Shown here: positions 16,966 to 25,683 of the stretch, one piece after another
Layout of the letters: each line of letters opens with the position of its first letter
Position numbering within the stretch: position 1 is the stretch's first letter
DNA from: Scatosoma sp045542595
GTDB taxonomy: Bacteria; Bacillota; Clostridia; Christensenellales; Borkfalkiaceae
NCBI GenBank assembly: GCA_045542595.1
Contig: JAZQLI010000040.1
Location: 1 to 64,000, forward strand
Reading direction: 5' to 3'
DNA: 64,000 nucleotides
The notes under the pieces: generated by a model
The model's database searches: none
What the model was told of the DNA's origin: nothing
Seen by the model: the letters and a program-made list of their open reading frames with translations, nothing else
Translations under genes and position numbers: made by a program

Positions 16966-17772
16966 TTATGCTTTAGAAACGTCGTCGTTTGAATACGTAT
17001 AATTATAATATTTATATTTATCGTATTGCGCAGTAGACATCTTTGCGCGCGCTTTGTAATCGTTTACCACTACGCCCAAAATTTTCGCTTTGGCAAATTC
17101 TAGCTTATTAAGCGAACGGGCAATATCGCTAACGTACGTTACTTCGTGGCGGCAAACGAGCACCGCTCCGTCCACTCCAGGAACAATCGCAAGCGCGTCG
17201 GAAACGAGCAATAACGGCGGCGTATCAATAATGATATAGTCGTATTTTTCTTTTAACTCTTGTAAAAGATTTTTCATTTCGTCGCTTTCTAACAATTCGT
17301 AAGGACGGGGGGAGTGCGTACCGCAAGTAATATACGACAAGTTTTCGTTTTCGTCCGCTTGGTGCGTAACGTCGTCCAACGAAGCCAAGCCCGAAAGATA
17401 ATCGGCAAGCCCAGGAGCGGATTTTTTACGGAAATATTTTGCTACTCTGCCCTTTCTAACGTCCGCATCCAACAAAACTACTTTCGCTTCGGACATAGCA
17501 AGCATCAAAGCAAGGTTGACGGTAACCGTCGTTTTTCCGTCTTCGGGGCAAGCGGAAGTCATCATAACCGCTACACCTTCGTCCGATTGTTTTCTCGGCA
17601 TAGACACGGTAAGCGCCGCTTTAAAGTTTCTAAATGCTTCCGCTACTTCAAACGTTACGTCGTCGGTAATCATATACTCGATACGGCTTGCGTGTCTACG
17701 GCGAGCCTTTTCCGACAATTTACGGTTACGTCTTCTTCTCATTTGTTTAAAGAGATTTTCAAACATACTCAT
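16966..17772 (-). CDS. bacterial tyrosine kinase (CpsD/CapB/YwqD type)
   Basis: Cytoplasmic BY-kinase that autophosphorylates on a C-terminal tyrosine cluster and modulates polysaccharide polymerisation. Visible motifs: Walker A in SACPEDGKTTVTVNLA, Walker A' VVLLDADVRKG, Walker B YIIIDTPPLLL, and a tyrosine-rich tail (YDKYKYYNYTY). An N-terminal basic segment would contact the membrane partner. The ATG overlaps the stop of the Wzz-like gene by 4 bp, so the pair acts as one kinase-activator system. No glycosyltransferases, flippase or polymerase lie nearby, so its substrate pathway must be encoded elsewhere. Confidence 0.92.
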   Translation of the reverse strand: MSMFENLFKQMRRRRNRKLSEKARRRHASRIEYMITDDVTFEVAEAFRNFKAALTVSMPRKQSDEGVAVMMTSACPEDGKTTVTVNLALMLAMSEAKVVLLDADVRKGRVAKYFRKKSAPGLADYLSGLASLDDVTHQADENENLSYITCGTHSPRPYELLESDEMKNLLQELKEKYDYIIIDTPPLLLVSDALAIVPGVDGAVLVCRHEVTYVSDIARSLNKLEFAKAKILGVVVNDYKARAKMSTAQYDKYKYYNYTYSNDDVSKA

Positions 17773-19199
17773 TGTTGTACCCCCGCTTTTTTATCGTTTG
17801 TATCGTCTATCTCTTCGTCCTTTTCAATGGTGGGGATAACACCCAGTACGGGCACGTTAAACGCGCTCATAGTTTGTTCGTAGTTGCGAAGTCGCTTATC
17901 CGAACGGTCTAACAGGATAACGGCTACACAGGCAATCACAAAGAACGCCGCGCCAGCTATCAATCCGTATTTCACAGCAGTGGAAACGGTATACCCTACG
18001 TTGGTTTGCTTTACACCGTCATCACGGGTGATTCTACGGCATTTCGTGCCGCTATAACCCGACGGAATCGCCATATTTTCTTCTACGAAAATGGGCATAA
18101 TTTCAAGCACTTTATCGTACAGTTCTTCCGCTTGGTCTTTTTCATTCAGTACCGAAATGGTTACGTAGATAAAGCTACGCGCTAAATCTTCTAAATCTTC
18201 CGGTCTTTCGTCTTCGTTATAATAGGAGAAGGAAACACATTCTCTATTGCGCGCTACCATCTCCGCATAACCGGGCATTTCTTGCCATTTTTCCACCGCT
18301 TTCGCCGTCGCTTCTTGCGCCGCCGCTTTGGCTTCTATCGAAAGTTCTTTTTCTTCCGTAAGCGTCTTTTTCGCTTCCTGTAATGCAAACGCAGCCGCAT
18401 CTTTCAACGCTTGTTTGCCCGTTTCGGGGTCGTTAATAATTTTCGTTGCCGCGGATACTTGATTGTTTAAATCGGAACATTCTTCCACGTTTTGTACCCA
18501 TTCTAAATACAACGCGTCGTATTGTTCTTTGATTTCGAGCGTCATAGCGCCGGTTGGCAACGATTCGGAAACACCAAAACCGCCTTGGCCGCCTGCTCTT
18601 TCCCAAAGCGTGGTCAATTTCGTTTCCAAATAAGTACGTCTTGCTTCCGCAAGCGTTAAATCTTCTTCAAGAATACTCTTTGCGGATTCCGCCTTAGTAA
18701 GTTCTTGCGAAGCCAGCGTAAGCGCTTCTTGCATAGGCTCGATAGCCGCTTCCGCTGCCTCTACTTTTTCTTGTGCCGTCGTTGCCGCTGCTTTCGCCGC
18801 TTGCGCTTGGTCTACCAACTGTTGAAGGCTTGCATTGTTTACAAGCAAATTGCCGTTTTTATCCAAAGGCAAACCGTCGGCGTTCAGCGTTAAACGTTCG
18901 GCAAACAGTTCAGAATTTAACAGCGTTACCATATTATCCATAACGTGCAAGCCGTACGCACCGTACACGCCGTACTGGCTATTGTTTTCGGTAGTGGTAG
19001 TGCTATCCTTTTTGGGGTTTACGTAAAAATCGATTTTCGTGCCGTAATATTTCACGTTAATCGTTTGTACCACACCCAAGCTTGCGCCTACGATTACACC
19101 TATTAAAAGCGCTAAAACAAGCACCTTTATTTTGCGCAACAGCGCCTTGAAAAGCTCAGCTAAACTGATTTCGTCTTGTGCGCGCATGTTTTCGTTCAT
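17769..19199 (-). CDS. Wzz/CpsC-type polysaccharide chain-length regulator and kinase activator
   Basis: Membrane protein of 476 residues with a helix at about 28-50 (VLVLALLIGVIVGASLGVVQ) and another near 405-425 (AAFFVIACVAVILLD). Between them is a long extracytoplasmic region. That region contains an Ala/Glu/Lys-rich coiled coil (about 130-300), much longer than in the usual 230-250 residue Gram-positive CpsC proteins and closer to the large Wzz/Wzc format. The short C-terminal cytoplasmic tail should activate the kinase encoded just downstream. The coupling (4 bp overlap) supports this. Confidence 0.85.
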   Translation of the reverse strand: MNENMRAQDEISLAELFKALLRKIKVLVLALLIGVIVGASLGVVQTINVKYYGTKIDFYVNPKKDSTTTTENNSQYGVYGAYGLHVMDNMVTLLNSELFAERLTLNADGLPLDKNGNLLVNNASLQQLVDQAQAAKAAATTAQEKVEAAEAAIEPMQEALTLASQELTKAESAKSILEEDLTLAEARRTYLETKLTTLWERAGGQGGFGVSESLPTGAMTLEIKEQYDALYLEWVQNVEECSDLNNQVSAATKIINDPETGKQALKDAAAFALQEAKKTLTEEKELSIEAKAAAQEATAKAVEKWQEMPGYAEMVARNRECVSFSYYNEDERPEDLEDLARSFIYVTISVLNEKDQAEELYDKVLEIMPIFVEENMAIPSGYSGTKCRRITRDDGVKQTNVGYTVSTAVKYGLIAGAAFFVIACVAVILLDRSDKRLRNYEQTMSAFNVPVLGVIPTIEKDEEIDDTNDKKAGVQQ

Positions 19200-19395
19200 T
19201 CATTTTCTCCTTTCTTTTTTGCCCTGCAAAAAACTTTATCCTTACATTATTATATCATTAACCACAGCAAATGTAAAGCGTTTTTTTACATTATCTATAT
19301 GGGAAAAACTGTCTTTTGCTTTATTTTTGTTTTATTTTTTCTCTTTTTTACCCCAAAACTCGCCAAACGGCTATACCGTGTACGCGTTGAATAGG

Positions 19396-19434
19396 AAAAA
19401 GCCGCCCGTTGCAAAATTGCAACGGGCGGCTTTT
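19396..19434 (-). terminator. terminator after the SSB-like gene
   Basis: A 14 bp perfect stem (GCCGCCCGTTGCAA and complement) with A/T runs on both sides lies 13 bp past the stop. The remainder of 19200-19446 is AT-rich and should carry the wzz-like promoter; no consensus box stood out. Confidence 0.9.
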
Positions 19435-19446
19435 GATTTTTCGCTT

Positions 19447-20151
19447 TTAATATTCCGCGCCCGATACGGCTGCGGATTGTTTGTTTTGCAGAGTATATAA
19501 ATCGAATTCACTGTCGATATCAAACTCTTCTCCAGCGTCGAACGCCGCTAATTTCGACACCGAAACTTCGTACGCCGTCATCGTTTTCACTTCCGTTTCC
19601 GAAAGCTTTTTTTGATATTCGCGGCTTTGAATTCTGCCCGACACGGCAATTCTTTCTCCTACGGAGAAATTCTTTACAAAGCGCGCATTCCGTCCCCACG
19701 CGATACAGGGAATATAATCAGACTTATTATACGCGCGATTGACTGCAATCAGCACGTCCGCTATTTCGCGGTTAAAGGGCGTAGTGCGGTATACGGGCGG
19801 TTTACAAATGTAGCCGCTCAATAGAATACTGTTGGGGTTTTTGCCCTGTTCTTCTTCCAACAATTCCCGTACGAATACCGTCAGCATCAATCTCGATTTG
19901 CCGTTTTCTATTTTGTTATAGCTTCGAAACTGCCCCACGGCGCAAATGGTTTTTCCCTTGCAAAGCATACCGCCTTGAATTAAGCGCTCGGAAAGGGTAA
20001 CGGGCAAAATATCCGCCTGCCCTGAAAGGCGCATCACTTTTACGAAAAATTCGTAAAACCCCTCGCCGTATACTTCGTGGGAAAACGTAGCGTCGCTGAC
20101 GATTTCCCCCTTAACGTAGACCTTGTTGTTTTTTTCTGTAACGTAGTTCAT
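19447..20151 (-). CDS. single-stranded DNA-binding-like protein with two OB folds
   Basis: Of the 234 residues, 1-105 (KVYVKGEIVSDATFSHEVYG... VFVREL) and about 108-205 (NSILLSGYICKPPVYRTTPFN, WGRNARFVKNFSVGERIAVSGRIQSR) each read as an OB fold. The second carries the SSB signature strongly (GERIAVSGRIQSREY). An acidic tail follows, but it lacks the terminal DFDDDIPF-type motif used to recruit partners. A two-OB SSB-like protein is found in several Clostridia besides the normal Ssb. Its role (recombination, competence or regulation) is not known from sequence. Confidence 0.75.
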   Translation of the reverse strand: MNYVTEKNNKVYVKGEIVSDATFSHEVYGEGFYEFFVKVMRLSGQADILPVTLSERLIQGGMLCKGKTICAVGQFRSYNKIENGKSRLMLTVFVRELLEEEQGKNPNSILLSGYICKPPVYRTTPFNREIADVLIAVNRAYNKSDYIPCIAWGRNARFVKNFSVGERIAVSGRIQSREYQKKLSETEVKTMTAYEVSVSKLAAFDAGEEFDIDSEFDLYTLQNKQSAAVSGAEY

Positions 20152-20238
20152 AAAATACCTCCAAATGTGTAATAAATTATTTATTCTCTATCGCGCCTAC
20201 GCGATACGTAACGAATTGTAACCGATTGTTTCGGCAAA

Positions 20239-21069
20239 TTAGTCCTTTTTATGTTGCTTGCCCGTGGAATCAATGGTGTAGCCGTCTTTATAAATGAGTT
20301 CGCCTATCGGTACAAATTCATACCCACGGTTTTTGAGTGTGGAAAATATCATAGGCAGCGCTTCGGCGGTATGCAAACCGTTGTTGTGGCAAAGAATTAT
20401 CGAGCCGTTTTTTACGCCGTTGACGATACGTAACGCTATTTCCGTACCCGATAAATTTTTCCAGTCGAGTGAGTCCACGTCCCACTGCACGGTATACAAT
20501 CCCATTTCCGTTGCGGTGGCAATCAACGTATTATTATAATCGCCGTACGGCGCGCGGAACAGGTTCGTCTTTTGTCCCGTAGCGCGCTCGATTGCCTTAC
20601 ACGAGCTTTCCAACTCGTCTTGAATTTCCGCCGCCGAAAGTTTACTCATATACGAATGGGTGCGGCTATGCGTACCGAGTTCGTGCCCAGCGTCTACGAT
20701 TTTCGCCGCGTATTCGGGATATTTCTCCACCCAAAACTGTACGGCGAAAAAGGTACAGCGCACGTCGTTTTTTGCCATCAATTCTAGCAATTTATCGGTA
20801 TATTCTACTCCCCAAGCGCAATCGAAACTGATCGCCACTTTCTTTTCTTCCGTCGCCACCGAATAGATAGGGAGCAGCCGTCCGCCGCTTGCCTGTACCT
20901 GTACGCCGTCTTGGTCGCTTTTTTGCAAAAGGTAGGCAGGAACGGACACCACGGCAACTACCGCCGCCACCGTAGCCGCAATCACGGTTGCCCACGCCGC
21001 ACGGGCTTGTATTTTACGCGGTTTTTTTACAGTTTTTTTGCGTGTTTGTAATTCCTTTATCTCCATCAT
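20239..21069 (-). CDS. NodB-type polysaccharide deacetylase, PdaB-like
   Basis: A membrane-anchored deacetylase probably acting on peptidoglycan or another amino-sugar polymer. After a basic N-terminus, an anchor helix (about 25-47, ATVIAATVAAVVAVVSVP) exports the domain. The NodB motifs are complete: SFDCAWG with the base Asp and metal Asp region, HSRTHS metal ligands, RAPYGDYN, and WDVDSLDW, with a final LCHNN. Bacillus PdaB is a spore-cortex protein, which fits the sporulation genes in this window, although vegetative paralogues look alike. Confidence 0.88.
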   Translation of the reverse strand: MMEIKELQTRKKTVKKPRKIQARAAWATVIAATVAAVVAVVSVPAYLLQKSDQDGVQVQASGGRLLPIYSVATEEKKVAISFDCAWGVEYTDKLLELMAKNDVRCTFFAVQFWVEKYPEYAAKIVDAGHELGTHSRTHSYMSKLSAAEIQDELESSCKAIERATGQKTNLFRAPYGDYNNTLIATATEMGLYTVQWDVDSLDWKNLSGTEIALRIVNGVKNGSIILCHNNGLHTAEALPMIFSTLKNRGYEFVPIGELIYKDGYTIDSTGKQHKKD

Positions 21070-21267
21070 AGCAACTCCGCGTGTTCAAAATTTCACTTAT
21101 TTTCGGCTTTTTTGACTTTTTTTGTAAAAACCTACTTTTCATAGACAAGCGTTTGTTTTTTCCGTTCGCCGTCGTTGTTTTATCGTATGCTTGGTTTACT
21201 ATCGATTATGCGCGCATTTTATAAATGTTTTCAAAAAAAGAAAATACTATCAACCGCCTGCAAACGG

Positions 21268-21296
21268 TTTACTTTTTCGGCTTTTTCGTGTATAAT
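21268..21296 (+). promoter_or_regulatory. promoter giving a probable leaderless transcript
   Basis: TTTACT and a perfect TATAAT are 17 bp apart. The -10 box ends 6 bp before the ATG at 21303, so transcription should begin at or next to the start codon. No ribosome binding site is present. Confidence 0.65.
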
Positions 21297-21302
21297 ACCG
21301 AT

Positions 21303-21557
21303 ATGAGAATTTGGGCAAAACTGATGACGGACGGTAAAATCCGCAAACAAATGGTATATGAAAACCCCGAACAACTGACGTATTCGCATTTTTACGATTA
21401 TTTAACGGATATTTGTCAGGCTTTGGATATTCCTACACCGGTACTCACGAAAACGCATATTTTTAATTTTGCGAAGTTCAATCACGTGAAGTTCCCCGCA
21501 CGGGATTTTGTGGAATATTTACCGTACGAGCATTTATTTTTAGAAAACATACTATAA
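21303..21557 (+). CDS. conserved hypothetical protein, 84 aa
   Basis: Reads MRIWAKLMTDGKIRKQMVYE, then an acidic/aromatic region with SHFYDYLTDICQALDIPTPV and FNHVKFPARDFVEYLPYEHL. It resembles small uncharacterised proteins common in Clostridia. I recognise the general type but no function. The frame is open back to 21225, yet the -10 box at 21291-21296 forces the start at 21303. It lies 18 bp before the Lrp gene and probably shares its transcript. Confidence 0.7.
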   Translation: MRIWAKLMTDGKIRKQMVYENPEQLTYSHFYDYLTDICQALDIPTPVLTKTHIFNFAKFNHVKFPARDFVEYLPYEHLFLENIL

Positions 21558-21575
21558 TATTTTGAGGTAACAAAT

Positions 21576-22067
21576 ATGACGGGCTTGGAAAAAGATATCG
21601 TAAACGTTTTAACACAGGACGCGCGCCTTGCGCCGAAAAAAATCGCGGCTATGCTCTCAGTGGACGAAGAGAGTGTAAAAGCGGCTATTCAAAACTTGGA
21701 AGAAGCAGGCGTAATAGTCAAATATACCGCCATCGTCAACGCCGAAAAAGCGGAAGACTGTTTGGTGGAAGCGCTTATCGAAGTGAAAGTAACCCCGAAA
21801 AAGAAAGAAGGGTTTGACGGCATTGCCAAGCAAATTGCCGCTTTCCCCGAAGTAAAAGCGGTGTATCTTATGAGCGGCGCTTACGATTTGGCAGTGTTTA
21901 TCGAAGATAAAACGTTGCAACAGGTTTCCCGTTTCGTTTCCGAACGTATTTCCACGTTCGACGGCGTCCTTTCCACCGCCACCCATTTTATCTTGAAAAA
22001 GTATAAAATTGAAGGTGCGCTTACCGAAAAGGAAGACGCCGACAACCGCCTTTCGATACAGGCATAA
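21576..22067 (+). CDS. Lrp/AsnC-family transcriptional regulator
   Basis: The N-terminal winged helix-turn-helix (LEKDIVNVLTQDARLAPKKI, EESVKAAIQNLEEAGVIVKY) is joined to a RAM/AsnC ligand-binding domain (VEALIEVKVTPKKKEGFDGI, EVKAVYLMSGAYDLAVFIED). At 163 residues it has standard length. It binds DNA as an oligomer and senses an amino acid or related metabolite. The aminotransferase 65 bp downstream is the obvious target or effector-linked partner. Between them is a small hairpin (TATGCCC/GGGCATA near 22090-22107). Ribosome binding site: GAGGT before the ATG. Confidence 0.93.
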   Translation: MTGLEKDIVNVLTQDARLAPKKIAAMLSVDEESVKAAIQNLEEAGVIVKYTAIVNAEKAEDCLVEALIEVKVTPKKKEGFDGIAKQIAAFPEVKAVYLMSGAYDLAVFIEDKTLQQVSRFVSERISTFDGVLSTATHFILKKYKIEGALTEKEDADNRLSIQA

Positions 22068-22132
22068 TTTTATTCAACGCACACACGGTATGCCCGTTTT
22101 GGGCATATACACTATAAGTAAGGACAACAACT

Positions 22133-23302
22133 ATGCGTGATTTCGTCAATCAAAAAACGAAAAATCTCCGCCCCAGCGGTATTAGAAAATTTTTCGATAT
22201 CGTACGGGAAACACAAGGCGCTATTTCTCTCGGCGTCGGCGAACCCGATTTCGTTACGCCTTGGAAAGTACGGCAAGCGGCTATTACTTCCCTGCAACGC
22301 GGTTATACGCAATATACGGGCAATCGCGGACTACCCGCACTTCTTGAATTGATTTCCCGTTATCTGGAAGCGCGCTTTTCCCTTTCCTTCGACCCTAAGC
22401 ACATACTCGTTACCGTCGGTGGCAGCGAAGCGATTGATTTGGCGCTCCGCGCTTGCGTAGAACGTGGAGATGAAGTACTCATTCCCGACCCGGCGTACGT
22501 ATCCTATTCCCCCTTAGTAACGATGGCGGACGGCGTACCCGTACACGTAGAATGCCACGAAGAAGACAATTTCGTGCTTACCCCTGCGTATTTGGAAAAG
22601 GCGATAACTCCCAAAACCAAGGCGATTATCTTGACCTATCCCAACAACCCCACGGGCGCGATTATGACGAAGGAGCAGCTGGAAGCAATCGCCAAAGTGA
22701 TTATAAAGCACGACTTGTTAGTGCTCTCCGACGAAATTTACGCGGAGCTTACCTACGGCAAACGGCATTATTCGATAGCGCAAATTGACGGAATGAAAGA
22801 ACGCACGGTATATATCAGCGGTTTTTCCAAGGCGTTTGCTATGACGGGCTGGCGTATGGGCTACGTTTGCGCGCCCAAGGAAATTGACGAAGCTATGTTC
22901 AAAATTCATCAATACGGCATTATGTGCGCCCCCATCACTTCGCAATACGCGGCGATTGAAGCACTCAAGGACGGCTTTTTAGACGGTTTTGCTACCGTGG
23001 AAGAAATGCGCGATTCGTACGATATGCGTAGAAAATTCGTGTTGCATTCCTTAGAAGAAATCGGTTTAACTTGTTTCGAACCGCAGGGTGCGTTTTACGC
23101 ATTCCCGTCGGTAAAAAATACGCTTTTGAACGGCGAAGTATTTGCCGAGCGGTTGTTAAAAGAACAAAAAGTGGCGGTCGTTCCCGGCAGTGCGTTTGGA
23201 ACGTTTGGAGAAAACAACGTACGTCTTTCGTACGCCACCAGTACCACCGCGCTTTCGGAAGCGTTCGACAGAATGTCGGCTTTTTTGAACAAAAACAGAT
23301 GA
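22133..23302 (+). CDS. PLP-dependent aminotransferase class I/II
   Basis: Fold-type I aminotransferase (389 aa) of the aspartate/aromatic/PatA-like group. The PLP Lys sits in SGFSKAFAMTGWRMGY. The Asp of LSDEIYAEL binds the pyridine nitrogen. The segment TYPNNPTGAI and the C-terminal Arg in NVRLSYATS (carboxylate binding) are intact. The amino donor cannot be fixed. Being paired with an Lrp regulator suggests a role in amino-acid catabolism or balancing. A strong ribosome binding site (AAGGA) precedes the ATG. Confidence 0.92.
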   Translation: MRDFVNQKTKNLRPSGIRKFFDIVRETQGAISLGVGEPDFVTPWKVRQAAITSLQRGYTQYTGNRGLPALLELISRYLEARFSLSFDPKHILVTVGGSEAIDLALRACVERGDEVLIPDPAYVSYSPLVTMADGVPVHVECHEEDNFVLTPAYLEKAITPKTKAIILTYPNNPTGAIMTKEQLEAIAKVIIKHDLLVLSDEIYAELTYGKRHYSIAQIDGMKERTVYISGFSKAFAMTGWRMGYVCAPKEIDEAMFKIHQYGIMCAPITSQYAAIEALKDGFLDGFATVEEMRDSYDMRRKFVLHSLEEIGLTCFEPQGAFYAFPSVKNTLLNGEVFAERLLKEQKVAVVPGSAFGTFGENNVRLSYATSTTALSEAFDRMSAFLNKNR

Positions 23303-23339
23303 AAAAGTAGTGAAAACTTGTAAAAACCCCCAAAAATCA

Positions 23340-23368
23340 TTGACAAACGGGGAAAAATACTATATAAT
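23340..23368 (+). promoter_or_regulatory. perfect consensus promoter for greA-lysS
   Basis: TTGACA-N17-TATAAT, an exact match to the sigma-A consensus with ideal spacing. Confidence 0.9.
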
Positions 23369-23387
23369 AGGGACAATGAAATAAACG

Positions 23388-23418
23388 CCGAGACTTTACT
23401 TTTAGGAAAAAGTCTCGG
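23388..23418 (+). promoter_or_regulatory. leader hairpin in the greA 5' UTR
   Basis: CCGAGACTTT pairs with AAAGTCTCGG over an 11 nt loop about 15 nt after the predicted transcript start; TGATTTTT follows. It could be a weak attenuator or an RNA-stabilising 5' hairpin. No riboswitch motif was recognised. Confidence 0.55.
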
Positions 23419-23505
23419 TGTGATTTTTAACGTTTCGTCCGGTGGGCGATTTTTTTGTGTATGATTAGGGGCTCATCAAAAACGACGCGAAACGTGGAGG
23501 AATAT

Positions 23506-23976
23506 ATGGCTGAAAAGCAATATCTTATGACACAAAAAGGGTACGACGAAGCAGTAGAAAAGCTTGCATATTTACAAACGGTAAAACGCCAAGAAATCGT
23601 TGAGCGTATCGCGGAAGCGAGAAGCCACGGCGATTTATCGGAAAATGCCGAATACGACGCAGCGCGTAACGAGCAAGCCGCAAACGAGTTGGAAATTGCC
23701 GAACTCGACTACAAAATTAAAAACGCCGTTATTTTAGAAGAAAATAACGACAAAACCAGCGTGCATATCGGTAGCAAAGTACGCGTGTACGACGTGGATA
23801 TGGACGAAGAAGAGACGTATGAAATTACCGGTTCTACCGAAGCGGACGCTATGCACAACAAAATCTCTAACGAATCTCCCGTAGGGAAAGCTTTGTTAAA
23901 CCATAAAGTAGGCGACACGGTAAAGGTAAACGCTCCCAACGCGGAATACGAACTCAAAATTATGGAAATCGCATAA
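23506..23976 (+). CDS. greA: transcription elongation factor GreA
   Basis: Rescues backtracked RNA polymerase by stimulating transcript cleavage. The 156-residue product has the N-terminal coiled coil with the acidic tip (HGDLSENAEYDAARNEQ) and the C-terminal FKBP-like domain ending GDTVKVNAPNAEYELKI. The start is set at 23506 by GTGGAGG 5 nt upstream; the frame remains open 17 codons further up but lacks a better site. lysS follows 15 bp later. Confidence 0.96.
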   Translation: MAEKQYLMTQKGYDEAVEKLAYLQTVKRQEIVERIAEARSHGDLSENAEYDAARNEQAANELEIAELDYKIKNAVILEENNDKTSVHIGSKVRVYDVDMDEEETYEITGSTEADAMHNKISNESPVGKALLNHKVGDTVKVNAPNAEYELKIMEIA

Positions 23977-23991
23977 AAGAGGATTTTTACT

Positions 23992-25497
23992 ATGCAAGAA
24001 AATAAAGTAAACGCACCCGAAGTATCGGAAGAAGAACAGCTTATCGAGCAGGCGCGTATTCGCCGTGAAAAGCTGACAAAGCTCATTAGCGAAGGCAAAA
24101 ACCCTTATGAAAAGGTAAAATATCCCGTAGACGCACACTCGGAAGAAATCAAAAACAGTTTCGAAGCGTTTGAAGGGAAAACGGTTACGATGGCAGGACG
24201 TATGATGTCCCGCCGTATTATGGGTAAAGCGTCGTTTTCGCATATCGCGGATAAAAGCGGTTCTATCCAAATATACGTAACCCGTCAAGATATCGGCGAA
24301 GAAAATTACGCGTCGTATAAAAAAGATTACGATATCGGCGATATCTTCGGCTTTAAAGGCTTTGTTTTTAAAACGCAAACGGGCGAAGTTACCGTACACG
24401 TAACCGAGTTGGTGCTTTTAACCAAATCCCTTTTGCCGTTGCCCGAAAAATACAACGGCTTGCAGGATAAGGATATGAAATACCGCTTGCGCCATCTCGA
24501 TTTGATTATGAATAAAGACGTTCGCGATACCTTCCGCGTGCGCTCGGCAATCTTAAAAGAAATCCGCGCGTATTTAGACGCTCGCGGTTATCTCGAAGTG
24601 GATACTCCCACGTTATTGCCTTTGGAAATCGGCGCGGACGCCCGTCCTTTCAAGACGCACCATAACGCACTCGATTTGGATATGTATATGCGCGTGGAAA
24701 CGGAACTCTTCTTAAAGCGCCTTATCGTCGGCGGTATGGACAAAGTATACGAAGTGGGTAGAATTTTCCGTAACGAAGGTATGGACGCCTATCACAACCC
24801 CGAATTTACTTCTATCGAAATGTACGAAGCGTATAGCGATTATTTCGATATGATGGATTTAATTGAAGATATGTATAAAACGGTTACGCAAAAGGTTTGC
24901 GGTACGCTGGATATTACCTATCAAGGCACGGAAATCCATATGGGCGAATGGACGAGAATGACGATGGCTGAAGCCGTGAAAAAGTATAGCGGTGCAGACT
25001 ACGACACTTGGGCAACGGACGAAGACGCGCGTGCGGCGGCAAAGGCGCTGGGCGTAGAGCTTGAACACGAAAACGCAACCAAAGGTTGGGTTCTTATCGA
25101 ACTTTTCGACGCGTTCGTGGAAGACAAACTCATTCAACCTACGGTTATCTACGATTATCCCGTGGAAAACTCGCCCTTGGCAAAGCGTAAGCCTTCCAAC
25201 CCTGCGTTTACCGAACGTTTCGAATATTTCATTTGCGGCCACGAATACGGCAACGCGTTCTCCGAGCTTAACGACCCGATTGACCAAAAGCAGCGTATGG
25301 TAAAGCAAATTGAAGCCAAACGCGCAAAGGGCAACAAGGACGCGCAAGTGGATGAAGATTTCATCAACGCGCTGGAATACGGCTTGCCCCCCACAGGTGG
25401 TTTGGGTATGGGCTTAGACAGATTTGTTATGCTGCTCACCGATAGCGCAACCATTCGCGACGTTATCCTGTTCCCCACGATGAAACCCAAAAAATAA
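23992..25497 (+). CDS. lysS: lysine-tRNA ligase, class II
   Basis: Charges tRNA-Lys. An N-terminal OB-fold anticodon-binding domain (about 60-165, VTMAGRMMSRRIMGKASF) precedes the class II core. Motif 2 is VYEVGRIFRNEGMDAYHNPE with FTSIEMYEAY. Motif 3 is GGLGMGLDRFVMLL, followed by IRDVILFPTMKP. Length (501 aa) is normal. Co-transcribed with greA from a consensus promoter and closed by a GC-rich terminator. Confidence 0.97.
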   Translation: MQENKVNAPEVSEEEQLIEQARIRREKLTKLISEGKNPYEKVKYPVDAHSEEIKNSFEAFEGKTVTMAGRMMSRRIMGKASFSHIADKSGSIQIYVTRQDIGEENYASYKKDYDIGDIFGFKGFVFKTQTGEVTVHVTELVLLTKSLLPLPEKYNGLQDKDMKYRLRHLDLIMNKDVRDTFRVRSAILKEIRAYLDARGYLEVDTPTLLPLEIGADARPFKTHHNALDLDMYMRVETELFLKRLIVGGMDKVYEVGRIFRNEGMDAYHNPEFTSIEMYEAYSDYFDMMDLIEDMYKTVTQKVCGTLDITYQGTEIHMGEWTRMTMAEAVKKYSGADYDTWATDEDARAAAKALGVELEHENATKGWVLIELFDAFVEDKLIQPTVIYDYPVENSPLAKRKPSNPAFTERFEYFICGHEYGNAFSELNDPIDQKQRMVKQIEAKRAKGNKDAQVDEDFINALEYGLPPTGGLGMGLDRFVMLLTDSATIRDVILFPTMKPKK

Positions 25498-25503
25498 AAT
25501 ACA

Positions 25504-25552
25504 CGCGCCGGGCAAGCGGAAACACTTCCGCCGTGCTCGGCGCGGTCTTTTT
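25504..25552 (+). terminator. terminator of the greA-lysS operon
   Basis: A long interrupted hairpin (CGCGCCG with CGGCGCG outside, GCGGA/TCCGC inside) is followed by TCTTTTT. Confidence 0.85.
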
Positions 25553-25683
25553 CCAAACGGAAACAGGTTTGCTTTTTTATAAAAATATTCTTTCCTTTTT
25601 CTTAAAGACAAATACCTGTCCACGGATAAACCGCATATTTATTTGTTCTATACATAAAAATATGCACTACGGAGTGATACACT

